DNA from: Liquidambar formosana
Lineage: Eukaryota; Streptophyta; Magnoliopsida; Saxifragales; Altingiaceae
Direction of reading: 5' to 3'
DNA: 64,000 bases
Assembly: GCA_039720395.1 (NCBI GenBank)
Contig: CM077824.1
Location: 15,061,204-15,125,203 of the forward strand
A model generated the notes under the pieces. The model saw only the letters and a program-made list of their open reading frames with translations. It made no database searches and was not told where the DNA came from. Made by a program: the position numbers and the translations under genes. Within the stretch, counting starts at the first letter, position 1, and each line of letters starts with the position of its first letter. Positions 1 through 12,538 of the stretch are shown here, piece by piece.

Positions 1-1641
1 AAGGAGACCCTAAAAAGTATTGCATTGTAATTCATTTAGATTGTATCATTTAGATTTGGTCAGTTGCTAGAAAATGTGTGAAAAATAGAAGAAATGAAGA
101 ATTTTTTTTTAAAACCTGATTCATTTGGATTTTATCCTTCAGAAGTTTTGATCTTATTGGGCATTCTTATGTATTGTTTCTTCCTTTCTTCCTTCAGTTT
201 TTGGTGTTTCCCATTAACTGTTTAGACTGTAATTTCGATTGAAATGTTAACAGCGATTTTGTTTTTAAAGACCAATGTACTTTTAGATTGTAATTTAAAT
301 TGGAGTGTTGATTTTGATTTTGTTTCCAGATACCTATCTACTCCTCTTCTAGAATTTTTAGTTAGTGTGGAATTTATAAGGTTATTTTTACCCTTCATGA
401 ACTCATATTTAATAATTTAAATAGTGTATAGCTTTAGTATAGTGTACGAAAGGTTCAAGTGCCAAAATGGCAATTCATCAGCCAATTATAAGTTGCATAG
501 GTTTGGTTTCATTTGATACACATTTAGTTGCCTCAAAAATGAAATTTAAATTACTTGTTTCAATTATGGAAGTCAATTAACAAAATGTTTTCTCGCATAG
601 AATTTTGTATTATATTGTTTATGACAAGCTTTGTTTCACTTCAATTGATCGAGGTATAGGAATTTTTCTACCGATTCCCTATCCCTCTCTCAATTTTCTA
701 AACTCTCTTCCATTTCCTTAATTTTTTTTTCTTCATTTGATCTCTCCACCTTTTTTTCTTCTTTTTTGATTAACGATTTAGTGTAACCCACACAAACGAT
801 TTGGTGTAATCCAAACTCCAAAATTTTGAGTTATCCACTCTTTTTACGTCACAAAGTCTAAAAGTTTTGAACACTTTTAATTGAGCATGTATGTCTTATT
901 ACTAACATCGAATAAATGGGTTTGGACACAAGTCAATTAGAGAGATAGGATATATAAATTTAACAGAATGCTTATAATTGCTATATAAACAAATGGCTAA
1001 AATGAGAGAAATTGCACACAATGTCATACTCTTCATAGGTTATGGGATTTATTATGTTAACTCCGAATAAAATACCAATGTTATAGGTTATTATTTGGAA
1101 GAGCTATTTATTTCATCATATAGGTATAAATTACTTTGCTTTATAAACGTGCAGGATATTGTTGCATTATCATACATGGGGTGTATTTTTTTTGTTTGAT
1201 TTTTGTTAATTCATTTCTTATTTAGTTGACATTATGCAGCAGTTGCCTAGTTGATTCATTGTGCACTTCTCCAATTGGGGTGAACTGGTAGGTAGGGTGG
1301 AGGCCACTAAATTATCATCTAATGTTGTCATTACTCTGACTTGTTTGTTTGATGGAAAAAAATAAAGCATTGGCTTATAACAACTTACAAAAAAAATTTA
1401 AGAAGATGTTGTAAGAGTATGAAATCCTTTGTTAGTACATTTTCACTTTTTTTAATTTCAAACTCAACTAATGAACCACTCGTTTAATTTTTTTAGATAA
1501 ATAACCATTGTAGTATCCCAATACTAAATGAGTTCAAACAACCCAATACAAAAGTGAAGAGGATCTCCTACAGAACAAGTAAATGAATACATTGATTAGA
1601 ATGGGGTACCATGGTTGGGGAAAATGTGAGAATTCACTAAT
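1..1641. other. AT-rich spacer, no gene seen
   Basis: No reading frame with a recognisable domain, no terminal repeats and no RNA-gene boxes were seen here. The stretch is AT-rich with T-runs and A-runs, typical of plant intergenic DNA. Confidence 0.6.
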
Positions 1642-2093
1642 ATGCTAATTTTTACATACGATCCTTTTGGGCATGTTGGACACATATTGGTCGGTGATGC
1701 AGTAGTTATGCATAACACAGACGTTGCAACCTCGCCATTGTTGGTTAGGCATAACGCTGATGTTGCAAACTCTCTATGGTTTCCTATGTTCAAGCAACGA
1801 CATGAATTTGAGGTGTATTGTAGATACCATAGGCTGCCAATTCCCAAAGCACAATCTGCTGAGTTACTGAGGAACCACCACAAGAGATTGTGAAAGTTTG
1901 CTCACAACTTGAGCAAGAGAACCAACAAATGCAACAACGACTAGATCGTTATCATGTTATCAAAGACCCCTCAGTGAATAACATCATTAATGATTCAATC
2001 TTCCCGTTTGATGCTGAACTATCAGATTTTCCTAATAGTGATCTAGATGACTTTGTAAGCTACTTCCCAGGATGCCTTAAACGTTGTTGTTAA
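1642..2093 (+). pseudogene. unrecognised coding-like remnant in two frames
   Basis: An 83-codon ATG frame (1642-1893) runs into a second open frame (1890-2093) that opens only with GTG, so the second part is not an independent eukaryotic ORF. The second part has a short Q/L-rich, possibly coiled-coil piece (LEQENQQMQQRL) followed by an acidic stretch. Together they could be one old reading frame with a frameshift near 1890. I recognise no family, and the composition gives only weak support for coding. Confidence 0.2.
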
Positions 2094-2104
2094 AATGTAG
2101 CTTG

Positions 2105-2228
2105 TATTAAGCCACTGGGGCTAGTTGGTGACCGAGGGTTGGGAAAAGGGTATGAGTAGGATAGGTTAGGGGTTCAAACCCCTCCCAATGTACCTAAAAA
2201 ATTTTAAAAAAATTGTAATATGTGTTGT
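2105..2228 (+). mobile_element. probable tRNA-derived SINE
   Basis: A Pol III box A-like sequence (TAGTTGGTGACC, about 2122-2133) is followed some 38 bp downstream by a box B-like GGTTCAAACCC (2171-2181), then an A-rich/T-rich tail. This spacing and order match tRNA-derived plant SINEs. The body is short and no target duplication was found, so a degraded tRNA pseudogene is the alternative. Confidence 0.45.
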
Positions 2229-2285
2229 AATTTGAAGTATGGATTTTGCACTATAAGATTACTTTGCACCATGTGCATACACAAC

Positions 2286-2943
2286 CATGGACTAAAATAT
2301 CCATTATATCTTCGATATATCCAAGATATATCCGTGTATTTATACCCCTCGATACGATATCTAATAATATATCTTTTTCGCAAAATATCTTTATGATATT
2401 GTCAATATTTTTTATATTATTGATAAAATCTCGATATATTTCGATATATCCATAATATCTTCTTTCTTTCGCATGGTATCGTCAATCTATCGAATATATC
2501 CATTATATCGAGGATATATATCGACGATATCGAGATATTCATTTTCTTGTTATTGTATCAAAATTATCACCTCTTACTCTTTTAGTACTGATTTATATAA
2601 GTATTTCAATTATACTAGTGGCTTAAATTAGTTTTATGAAGTAACAACTTTCATTTAATTTGTTAAAATATTCATTCTTTTGCTCAATGTGGCACAATTT
2701 TTATACCCTATACAATACATACTTGCTTAATGCATATTTAAATTACAATATTTTAATTCTAAACTTTTATTAGAGTCTAATTATTGTTCCCAGATTTTTA
2801 ATGGAAATATACGTGTTTAACTAACAATATCTGTTATATCTGTAAATCGATATCGAAATTTTCGATATATCCATCAATATATCTGATATATCCATGTTTT
2901 TGGTCCCTCGATATATCCATCAATATCGATATATAAGTCCTTA
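2286..2943. mobile_element. non-autonomous hAT element (658-bp MITE)
   Basis: The element begins CATGGACTAAAATATCC and ends in the imperfect inverse (ATATAAGTCCTTA). It is flanked by a perfect 8-bp direct repeat TACACAAC at 2278-2285 and 2944-2951, the hAT target-duplication length. Its last ~270 bp (from about 2690) are homologous to the right end of the autonomous-type hAT element at 13,900-22,091, including the shared phrase around CCCTCGATATA. Both ends carry dense ATATCGATATATC repeats. It has no transposase and is probably a deletion derivative of that family. Confidence 0.88.
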
Positions 2944-2951
2944 TACACAAC

Positions 2952-4348
2952 TATACATGCATTATTATTGACATATAAATAAATGAGTACACTAGTATGT
3001 TGGTATACATGTGATGCACATTATTACAAGTACCCACATGGGGAATAAATTATAGGAGTGCATGATTTTGTCATGTACAATAGTCTTACCTTCTTTTTAG
3101 ATGCCACATGCCTAACACTAATGGTACTTTTCAAATATTACATGCTCAATATTGAGTGTCCCACACATTATATGAGAATCTATTCGTTATTCCAATTATT
3201 ATCCAAACTGACATGAGATCTGAAGTATATGAAATCAACCCAGTCAACCTATACATTCATGATTTGTAAGCTGCAATGCACTAAAGAGTACCCATTACCC
3301 TTCATACCCAATTGAACAATGATACATATCACTGTTCAATGTTGGTACATATTGTTACTAAGTGCAATTTTCCAACTCATAATATATATATAAATATTTC
3401 TTGAATGCTACGCATATCGTCCATGTCCAACATAAACGTGTTCAAAATGTAAAGAAGAAAATTATACTACCATTGTATATTTAATAAAAACAAGATTGAA
3501 ATCTCACGTTTTATACGAGAATCTATTGCGTAGTGTAGCACGATATGACAATCTCTTTCACACAAATGATAATGCAAGTGTGCGATACATATCTATATCT
3601 ATATATATATATATAAGCTACTGCCAATATTCGAATGTACATAATGACGTTGTGAAATGTACGATATGACCACCGAAAAGGTACACATTTGTTCATTACA
3701 ATATACAATTAATAAATACAAGAGTGGTAACCCCATTTGGGAGGCCAAATTGCACACGTCGTGTGTATTCTATTGTATTAATGTGATGTTTAAAATATAC
3801 TTTATAATTTTATATATTTTGTGTATTTATTCATCGAATTGTCTAAGTTTACAAGACGATACTAAAACTATTTGGCATTGACGACACATTGTCCAAATTA
3901 ATGGGTCTACATAGTCATATCTTAAATTAACTTTTATACATTGAAGAATCATGTAACACTACTACAAGTTTGCACTTGTCCTCAGATGCAAATCTTCATG
4001 ATTTTGGATTACTCCTTTGGTTTAGAAATTGTTGTACTAATTAGAGGTTTATATTGTATACTATAATAGAATATGTTGTACACATTTGTTCATTAATATG
4101 TATTACTTTCCTAAACGATATTAAACCCATTTGTCAGTGATGTGTTAGTCAATGGTGTACACTGCTTGTAACTTTATACAACTACTAGATAACTCAACTA
4201 AAGTGATTTAGACTGGATCAATTATGGATGACAACATAGGGCAACGTGCTTTTTGACCTTTACGATATATGATGAGTGTGTAAATCTATTATAAATACTA
4301 GGCAACAATATTGCATAACACATACCAATGGAACTTGACTAACTCAGC
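2952..4348. repeat. diverged copy of the 490-bp repeat family plus AT-rich spacer
   Basis: Segments at about 3530-3720 (GCTACTGCCAATATTCGAAT, then GTGAAATGTACGATATGACC) closely match the tandem units at 26.6-27.7 kb. No ORF is convincing. A TATA-like TATTATAAATAC at about 4289-4300 lies some 50 bp upstream of the broken frame starting at 4349, so this stretch may hold an old promoter. Confidence 0.5.
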
Positions 4349-4780
4349 ATGACTTATAGAGTGTGTGACATTTTTCAATTAATGGGTCGTCATTGGCATT
4401 CTGATGATGAATATTATTACTCGGCAAATCCAAATATGCATTACTCTACTAGCACTGTACGTATAATGGCAAGTGATTTATTTTTTCGAATCCAGCAAGC
4501 CGAGGTGCTTGTACAACAATGTCGGGAATGTAATATTCTAATTCCTCGTCGGTTAGCCATTACCATGCCAACTAACGCTCCTCAATGACTACAAATGGCA
4601 TTGCACAATTTTTGTAACGAGGTCAATCATATGCAAATGCATCAGCATAGAGAAGACTTTCGTCGGACAACACGTGCACGTGCAGAAGATGGTCTCATGG
4701 CTAAAGCAAGATTCTTTGAGAGTGCAAGTATGGAAGACATATATAAATCTGACATCGAGTTGTCAAACGAAGAATATTAA
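4349..4780 (+). pseudogene. unrecognised 143-codon reading frame with one internal stop
   Basis: Two open stretches, 4349-4588 and 4595-4780, lie in the same frame and are separated only by a TGA at 4586-4588. The N-terminal part contains DDEYYYSANPNMHY. The second part contains LQMALHNFCNE and an acidic tail SDIELSNEEY ending in TAA. The LHNF phrase loosely recalls the C-terminal end of PIF/Harbinger transposases, but no catalytic motif is visible, so no function is assigned. A TATA-like box sits upstream and a solo LTR begins 57 bp downstream. It may be a degraded host gene or transposon ORF. Confidence 0.35.
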
Positions 4781-4836
4781 AACCCATAGAAAGTTTAAGA
4801 GATGAATGTATATGTTTATATAAAATCTATCATCAC

Positions 4837-7826
4837 TGTGAACCCTAGAAAACGGCCCACAAGGGTTTGGCAAAAAGATAGGTGAAAGACAACAAACAAA
4901 AGGGAGTCGCCACCTCATTTTTTAGGGAAAAGAGGAAAACCACAAAAATGTTTTATTTTCAAAACCACATAACTCCATTAAAGGAAAAAGCAAAGTCTTT
5001 AAAACCAGAAAATTGGATTCGGGGGCTAAGTTACGACGTGGGAAGGTTCTGGGCAAAGCCCATAGGCACCCACATCGCCCGAGTTAGTCTCTTAATTTGA
5101 TTGGGCTAACTTAAGATCTTTTCACTCAAATATCAGCATATATCATCACAAGGCAGCATGCATAACATATATTCCATCCAAACATCCATGCATAATCAAA
5201 CAAATAAAACAAAACAGAAAAAAAAAAAGAAAAGAAAAGAAAAGCCAAGGATACTTGGATCATAGAACGGACTTGAGCCTCACGAAGAGCGCCTACGTAC
5301 CATGCAGCGAAATACATGGATCAAAGTCCACGTAGTTCGAAAAGAATAGGGTTACGACCTAATACAAACCTATGGTAAAAACCCTAGATTTCCTTATTTA
5401 AAAAATGTATTGAATAATCCACAATTGAAAACTTCCACAAGAGGAAAACCTTGATAGAAAACCAGAATTTTATTAGCAAAGGAAACCCTTGATAATTACC
5501 ATGTGTTCGCATTAAGAAGTAACCCTAGGAGGGAGAAGAGAAAAGAAAGAAGAAAAGTGAATTAGGGTACTTCATACCCTACTTACCTGAGCGCAAAAGC
5601 TCCAAGCATTAGCCATTTCAAGCAATAGCAGCCCTATTTGCAATAGGACAAGCATTGTACCTATTTGCACCCTTACAAGTGCACAAAATCATGCAAAGAG
5701 AGCAATATACTAATCTGGACAGAACCATGACAAGGCCTAAAATCATCCATTTATCATGCAAACAACAAGAATAATGAATAACTAAAGACCTTAACTCAAT
5801 CCTACATGCAATGACCTAACTAACATGCACAAAAAACCTATGAAAGACACACTAACAAGCATGAGAGACTCCAATAATATCAATAAACATGATAACTAAG
5901 TCTATTCTAGCAAAAAAGATGTCATTTTATGTAAAATATGAAAATAGGCCTTCCTACGGCGAGCTTTCTTAAGCAAAACTATCCTAGGATAATTTCACGT
6001 AAAAAAGTCGTTATGGGAAGGTGCAATCAACATATCCTACGTAAAATATATATACTAGAACACAATGGAAGTGATTTCATGCTTAAACACATCACAGAAA
6101 GCTCTCATGTAAAACCTCACTCAACGAAAAGGATAATTATCCTTAGAAAAGGATAATGTCTCCAAAAACCCTATAAAATCTACTACATGAATGCAAACCT
6201 GACATGATTCAACTATATGCAGCATATATAGAATGATTATGATGAGAAACAACTCAAAAAGTTAAGCTAAGCATGCTGTATGAAATTTGTGCGAATTCAG
6301 GGTTATTGAAACCCTAATTTCACAACCATGCATAAAAACCTATGAAAAGACTCTAACACATGCTCAAATCATCATGAATATCATTCATATCATGTATATT
6401 AACTAACAGGAGCATCAATTCATGATAATAATCACAGCAACCTAAACATGTGAACTATGCATGATTTAAGAGGATAGAAAAGATAATACTTTCAAATCCC
6501 TAGTAAACCAGGGATTATCAAGCATATAAAGCCATAAATCCTCTCAAAATCATTCATAATGCATCCTAAAAACATTGAAATATCCTAACATGTGGAGTTA
6601 TATCATGCACTAGAACTATCATAGAAAAAGAAGGAAAAAGAGAAGGAGAAAGCCCATGTTCAGCATTAAATAGACATGCTTACCTCTTGTAGACTCTTCC
6701 TTGTCTTCAAACTTCTTGTTTCCTTGCTTGTTTAAGGTTGAAGAGCCTCCTCTTGATGTCCTTCTAGCTCTCCAAACTCGTAGCTCCCTCTCTCTCTAAG
6801 TGTAAAGTGCAATTAACCTCCTCCTATGTGCTGAATATCATGTCCTTTATATAGAGAACTGACCCTCTAAACCAATGGCTAAGATTCATTCATTAAACAA
6901 TGATCCTAGGGCTATTAGAGACTCTCTTGGTGCTCAAACAACTCAAACTTGCACACTCCGAAGAGAAAACAAGTTGTAATGGCGGAGGAAACCGTCAAAA
7001 GAAGGAGAGAAAGTTAGAATTTGAGTTGAAGACGGACTCTCTCGGGTGACCAACTTGCCCCGGACGGTTAGCCGTCTGGGCTCGGACGGTTGACCGTCCA
7101 GCCTCGGACGGTTACCCAAGGGCTCTTCTATTCCGCTTCGGTTTTGACTCCTTCTTGCTTCAGAAGTCCTAAAATGTTCAAATTAAGTCCGATTTTGAGG
7201 AAATAAAAGCCAAAACGACCGTGTTTCGAAGAGGAACACATTTTTAGGCATTTTAGGACAAAAATCTTTAACCATGGGTGCATGGTTAGGTTTTACAAAG
7301 GTGGTTGACCATGGTGCCTCACCGTCGCTAAGCTGGGTTTGTACACAAGGTCGAACCAAATGCTTTCCCAATCAAAATTCGATCTTCCTAAACATACCTA
7401 GGATGTAATTAAAGCCCAATTAAAGTAAAATGAGAGAAAATCGGTTGGGTCTTATGAGTCAATTTGAGCAAACCAAGAAATGGGCTTTTAGCCAACCCGA
7501 ACCATTATGAGCCGAATTGATCTTAAACCCTTAGTTCATGAAATTGAACCTATATATAGACTCTATATAACCATATGAACTCGAGAGAATGACTCGGGAT
7601 TCATTTCAAGGTCAGATGGAAAGTATACGGCTTAAAAGACGATTATGCCCTTAAAGTCGCAAAAGTTCTTATTGACTATCGAAATGAACTCCAAATCACT
7701 TCAAAATTCATACACACGATATTCAATGCCATAGAAACTCAATGCAAAAGACTAGACTCTAAAAGGACTCAAAATCTTACATGAAATGATATGTCCTAGC
7801 TAAGGTGACAAAAATGGGGTGTGACA
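4837..7826 (-). mobile_element. solo LTR (about 3 kb) of a gypsy-type retrotransposon
   Basis: On the minus strand the element starts TGTCACACCCC and ends TTCACA (TG...CA). It is flanked by a perfect 5-bp duplication ATCAC (4832-4836 and 7827-7831). A promoter-like CTATATAAAGG on the minus strand (about 6846-6856) fits an LTR. Near its end the minus strand has GGTGGCGACTCC and a GGTGCCT...TTCCC phrase, both also present in some form in the solo LTR at 17,016-18,431, which suggests related families. No internal coding sequence or second LTR is present. It is most simply the product of LTR-LTR recombination. Confidence 0.82.
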
Positions 7827-7831
7827 ATCAC

Positions 7832-8377
7832 ATAGTGCAAAAGTGAAGGTAGTAAGGATGTAATGTGAAATGTAAAAGTCATGCATGGCTTTATTGTACA
7901 TTATGAAGTTGTATGTTGTCTATTTTTTTTTTTCATTTTTCGGGGCATATATTAATCATTCGTTAATGCAAAAAGTACTTAGTACAAACATCAAACGGAA
8001 TCGAAGCCTAAACATTAATTAAAACATAAGTCGACCACAATTCTAACATAATTTGGGTTCTATAATTAGTTCATACAAACATAAAAAGACTAGACAAATT
8101 CTAATAATCAATCAAATGTAAAAGCAAATAAATATTCATCATTCCTCAATACATGCCTGCGCTCACCTATGGTGAGCTGTCTCTCACTAGCTTCAGTCAT
8201 TTCTATTGCAAGTTGAAGTATAAAGTAGCGACATCAACTTATCATCATGTTGTTGTTCTCTATTCTTACCTGCATAATGACTTCTTTATAATCGTTCCTT
8301 GTTCTTCTTGGTATTGCAATTGTACGACGTTGGGAGATTGGTGCACCTAGGTTGGAAAGATCTTATATTAATCCTTC
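7832..8377. other. AT-rich spacer, no gene seen
   Basis: A T-run and AT-rich sequence; short open frames here show no recognisable domain. This DNA was adjacent to 4831 before the solo LTR inserted. Confidence 0.5.
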
Positions 8378-8536
8378 CTACCCTTCAACTCTAAATGCCC
8401 ACTCACGACGCAGCCTGGCATTATACTCCTTCGAATTAGTATCTTCTTCCATCCAATAATCATCGTAAAATGCCGGTAGGAGCCATAGCGGACGATTTCG
8501 TGAATTATGAGAACCACTTGCTCCCCCAGTTGCCAT
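8378..8536 (-). CDS. small unrecognised ORF cut off from its putative promoter by a retrotransposon
   Basis: A 52-codon minus-strand frame starts with ATG at 8536 and ends at 8378. It reads MATGGASGSHNSRN, then an aromatic/acidic centre (YDDYWMEEDTN) and a basic end (ARLRREW). The start codon lies only 20 bp from the edge of the Athila-like element. Across that element, on the same strand, a TATA-like CTATAAATAGG lies at about 26,491-26,501, so removing the insertion would put it roughly 40 bp upstream of the ATG. I do not recognise the protein. It may be exon 1 of a larger gene or a chance ORF. Confidence 0.3.
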   Translation of the reverse strand: MATGGASGSHNSRNRPLWLLPAFYDDYWMEEDTNSKEYNARLRREWAFRVEG

Positions 8537-8555
8537 TGTGAGTAACCCAAAAATT

Positions 8556-9778
8556 TGTTGCGACTTTAATAATGCTCCCAAGTACAGGATGTCGCGAAGT
8601 AATAAATTCTCAGTGAGTACGAGATCGAGCCACAAGGAAGGAGAATAACTAACAAAGAAGATTGAGAAAAGATTTTAGAAATTTGGTTGCTTGATTGCAA
8701 AGAATTAGTTTGATTAAAAACAATAATTTAAAAGCACTAAGGTTAAGAGGTCCACTCACAACAAGTATTAGATATTTGCTAATGACTCAATTTTATAACT
8801 TAACTGATATTCATATGAAGGATGATCACAGTCGGATAATTTAACAATTAATTTTATTCAAAACAATTCTAAAAATATGGATTCATAAGGTTGATTGATT
8901 TATTACAAGAGAAAACTAGTAATTTAATTCATAGGGAACTCTAAGCATTCACCGCACCCGGAGTTAAAGATAAATCAAAGAATTATACAAAATAAATACT
9001 TTGCAAAATAATAAAAAACAATCAAAACTATGAAAGCTTACATTAAATCCATGAAAGAGTTATTAAACAAATACCAAACAATTGTTGTGACTTCACTCCT
9101 AACCTTAGCAAAATGTTTAACTACTCATGATAATTAAAAACTAGAAAACTCAAGAGAGGTAGAAGAAGAACAACAACAAGAGAGGTGGGAATAGAAAAGA
9201 AGAGGAGGAGTAATATAGGTGCAGCTGCCTTTTCCTTTCTATGTGCTCTTAGGGTTTCCAAGGGAAAGAAGAGAAAATAATAAAGAAACAAATTCAGAAT
9301 CCCGTTTTTTCCAGCAGGATTAACTTGTAACCCATTTTTGACCTACTAAACGTCGAAATCACGAAATAATCGTGAAATACAATATTATCGGGCTTGAAAT
9401 TATCTTTCTAAGGACACTAGTTTCTCATCAATTGGACTTCGGAGTCAAAAGTTATGGCTAAAATACGGTAACTCCTCCAAACTTCCTTTTTAATATTCTT
9501 TCCGACTTTGGGGTTGCCAATTCCTTTGCTAAAATCTTCTAAAATTAATGCACTTCAACCTTGCAAAGCTTCCATATAGTTCCAAATAAATAAAGAATGC
9601 TTGACCATAGGAAATTAGCTTCATACAAAAATAAGACACACATTAATACACCACTTTAAGCATAAGAGCATGTATCAAGAAATCTCATGTATAATGTGTA
9701 AAATGGGGAACTAAGTGAAAAATAGATGTAATAATGTTTCTAAAAGTATGACATTAATGCAATTTTAAGCTATTATCA
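8556..9778 (-). repeat. 3' LTR of the Athila-like element
   Basis: About 1223 bp, homologous along its length to 25,257-26,472 with many substitutions and small indels. On the minus strand it opens TGATAATAGC directly after the polypurine tract and closes GTCGCAACA. The visible divergence from the 5' LTR shows that the insertion is not recent. Confidence 0.88.
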
Positions 9779-9796
9779 CCCTCCCCCCCCCCCCCC
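9779..9796 (-). other. polypurine tract of the Athila-like element
   Basis: On the minus strand this is a run of 14 G followed by AGGG, lying immediately 5' of the TGATAATAGC start of the 3' LTR. Plus-strand priming tracts sit exactly there. The pure G run is unusually homogeneous. Confidence 0.8.
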
Positions 9797-11570
9797 AACC
9801 ATAATATTGCTAGTCCCTAGCAATCAAAGCAACTGAAATAGTTTTCTTCAAAAGAAAAACTCAAAGCATGGCTACCAATTTTATCACCTTAGCAAAAGAA
9901 TCACTTAAAATTCAAGACACTAGCAATTATTAAAAATATCCCAATGAATTCAAAAACTCATTGTGTGAAAAATTTAGCCAACACAAAGATAAACTCAATT
10001 TCAAGGTAAAGCATGACCCAAATTTCTATCTGAAATATGCTTCAACTCAAATCTTACAAAAATTACACTCAACAAAATAATGCACTCTGAATAGGGTAAA
10101 ACTCTCGAGTATATGTGAGTAGAATAATGTAGAACAAGAACAAGAATCTCACATATATAATATATGAAAAACGCTATCACAAGAAAGAATCATATAGTCT
10201 CATGAAAAGAATGCCAAATATTGAGAATGTACACCACACATTGCATTATAGCTCAGTCATGTCAATATCCAAACCATACTATCCTCGAAATCAAATAAGA
10301 CTTTTAATAGGATGTAATGTTAAGATAAAAGAAATAATTGAAACAAAAAAGTTATGGTGATAGTAAAAAGTGTATCCGAGAATGATAGAAAGAACAAACT
10401 CACTTTGAACAATTTTTATTCAACTTATTCTTCCAAACTTTGGCAATCAAACACTTCTTTTTTTCTTTTCTTTTCTTTTTTTTTATTTTTATTTTTTCCA
10501 CTTCTCAATACTTCACCAACAAAGCTTTCTCTTTCCTTTTTCTTTTTTTTGTTCTTTTATTCTTTTTCTTTATTCTTTTTTTTTTTTCATTCTTTTTTTT
10601 TTTTTTTTTGCACATCTTTTTTTCAAAAAAAAAAATTTCTACCCATCCACCTTACTGAACATTGATAATATCCATTCTCAAAACACTTTGGGAAAAAGGT
10701 TATGAAAGAAAGGTTAATCAAAAGGCTCAACGAGCTAACTAGTGGTAAGGTATCACAAAGAAAGAAATTAAAGGCACAAAGAAATCAAAAATGGCTGAAA
10801 ATCATCTCTCAAAGAGTGGTATAATTTTTCAATATCCATGACTTCAAAGGAAACAAGTGTGGTATAACAATGATATATTCTCAGCATTCAACCAAAAAGA
10901 AGAAATAATGAGACTAAACAATGAAATTTGAGCGCTTCCAAAAATCAAGGCAAGATTAAATATAATAACCCTCTAAAAAAAATTAATGGCTCAAATACTC
11001 GCAAGGGCTAAAAGTCTCTACATTTATATTCATCAAGATTTTCAAAATCATCTTTACCCTTCAATCAAGAATCATATTCATGCGACTAAAGTGCAAGTGC
11101 AATGTAATCCGAGTATGAAATTCAATGGAAAATTTTTAATAGAAGTAGCATAATGAACTTCAAGCTAGATAATCATGCTAAGGCAACAAAATTTTTAAGC
11201 CAAAAATCTGTAAACCACTAAACTTTTTTTTTTTTTGTTTGAAAACTAAGATAAAATAACTAAGACCAAAATAAACTAACACAACACCAAAATTCCCTCT
11301 CCCCAGCTTAAAAAATGTAAACGAAGAAAAACAAAGTAGTAGAGATCATGGAGAGCAAGAGGTGCGAACCAAAAAGAAAACAAACTCTAATACCTGCAAA
11401 ATGGGTTAGACACAAAAAATACAAAATAAAACAAAATAATAAAAAAAAGAAAACAAATTAACTAACTAACTATGACACAAACACTAATACGAACTAACTA
11501 ATTAAAGGCATGGTAAATCCTGGTAGATAGGATCCATCAAATCAATGGACGCATCCTCATGTGAAAAATT
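9797..11570 (-). other. non-coding 3' region of the Athila-like element
   Basis: About 1.8 kb between the integrase end and the polypurine tract. Athila elements often carry an env-like ORF or long untranslated DNA here. No credible ORF remains, only low-complexity T-rich DNA (about 10,457-10,640, phenylalanine-coding in all frames) and A-rich stretches. Confidence 0.6.
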
Positions 11571-12538
11571 CTAAAGAAATGGTTTAAGACGTTGTCCATT
11601 AACTTTAAAAACATTACCATTCTTGGGATTTTCAATCTCAATAGCTCCATGAGGAAAAATAGTTTTCACCACAAATGGTCCTGTCCAATGGGACTTTATC
11701 TTTCCTGAAAACAAATGCAATATAGAATTATACAAAAGAACTTTTTTAGATGGTTCAAAAGATTTCCTCAAAATATTTTTGTCATGAAAAACTTTCATTT
11801 GTTCTTTGTAAATTCTAGAATTGTCATAAGCATCTCGCCGAATTTCTTCCAACTCATTCAATTGCAATTTCCTTAAAGAACTAGCCTTGTCTAGACCAAA
11901 ATTAAATTGCTTAATGGCCAAATATGATTTATGCTCCAATTCAACAGGTAAGTGACAAGCTTTTCCATAAACAAGTCGATAAGGAAACATACCGATCGAG
12001 GTTTTATAAGCAGTACGATATGCCCAAAGTGCATCAGTTGGCTTCAAAGACCAATCTTTGCGAATCGGGTTAACTGTCTTTTCTAAAATTTGTTTAATCT
12101 CCCAATTAGCAAGTTCAGCTTGTCCATCTTTTTGTGGGTGATAAGGAGTTGCAACCTTATAAGTTACACCATATTTCTTCATTAGGGCCTCAAAAGGCCG
12201 GTTGCAAAAATGCAATCCTCCATCACTTATAATGGCACGAGGAATTCCAAACCTTGACAAAACATTGTCTTTCAAAAATTTTAAAACAATTTTATGATAA
12301 TTGGTTTTACAAGATATAGCCTCAACCCATTTGGAGACATAATCAACAGCTACAAAAATGTAAAGATTTCTAAAATAAGATGGGAATGGACCCATGAAAT
12401 CAATGCCCCAACAATCAAATATCTCAACAATTAAAATAGGGTTCAAAGGCATCATATTCCAACGAGTGATTCCTTCTAACTTTTGACAAAGCTCACATGC
12501 TTTACAAAAATTATGAGTGTCCTTAAAAAGGGTAGGCT
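11571..12538 (-). pseudogene. integrase domain of the Athila-like pol
   Basis: An open stretch of 294 codons plus its N-terminal extension. The zinc-binding HHCC region is shared with the preceding frame (CHSEACGGHF) and continues as CKACELCQ just after a premature TAG at 12,536-12,538, where the family has Trp. The catalytic core shows [10 protein letters not shown] with the first Asp, then SDGGLHF with the second Asp. The Glu is in [11 protein letters not shown]. The C-terminal GPF module is present (SHWTGPFVV), ending [11 protein letters not shown]. The core residues are intact, but the domain is separated from RT by stops. The protein would insert the cDNA into the genome. Confidence 0.9.

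Noticed and set aside
2246..2455. 69-codon plus-strand ORF
   Set aside because: Spans the border of the hAT MITE and reads its ATATCG repeats; no protein features.
10354..10665. Phe-rich ORFs in two plus-strand frames
   Set aside because: Caused by a T-rich low-complexity tract; they lie antisense to the 3' region of the Athila-like element.
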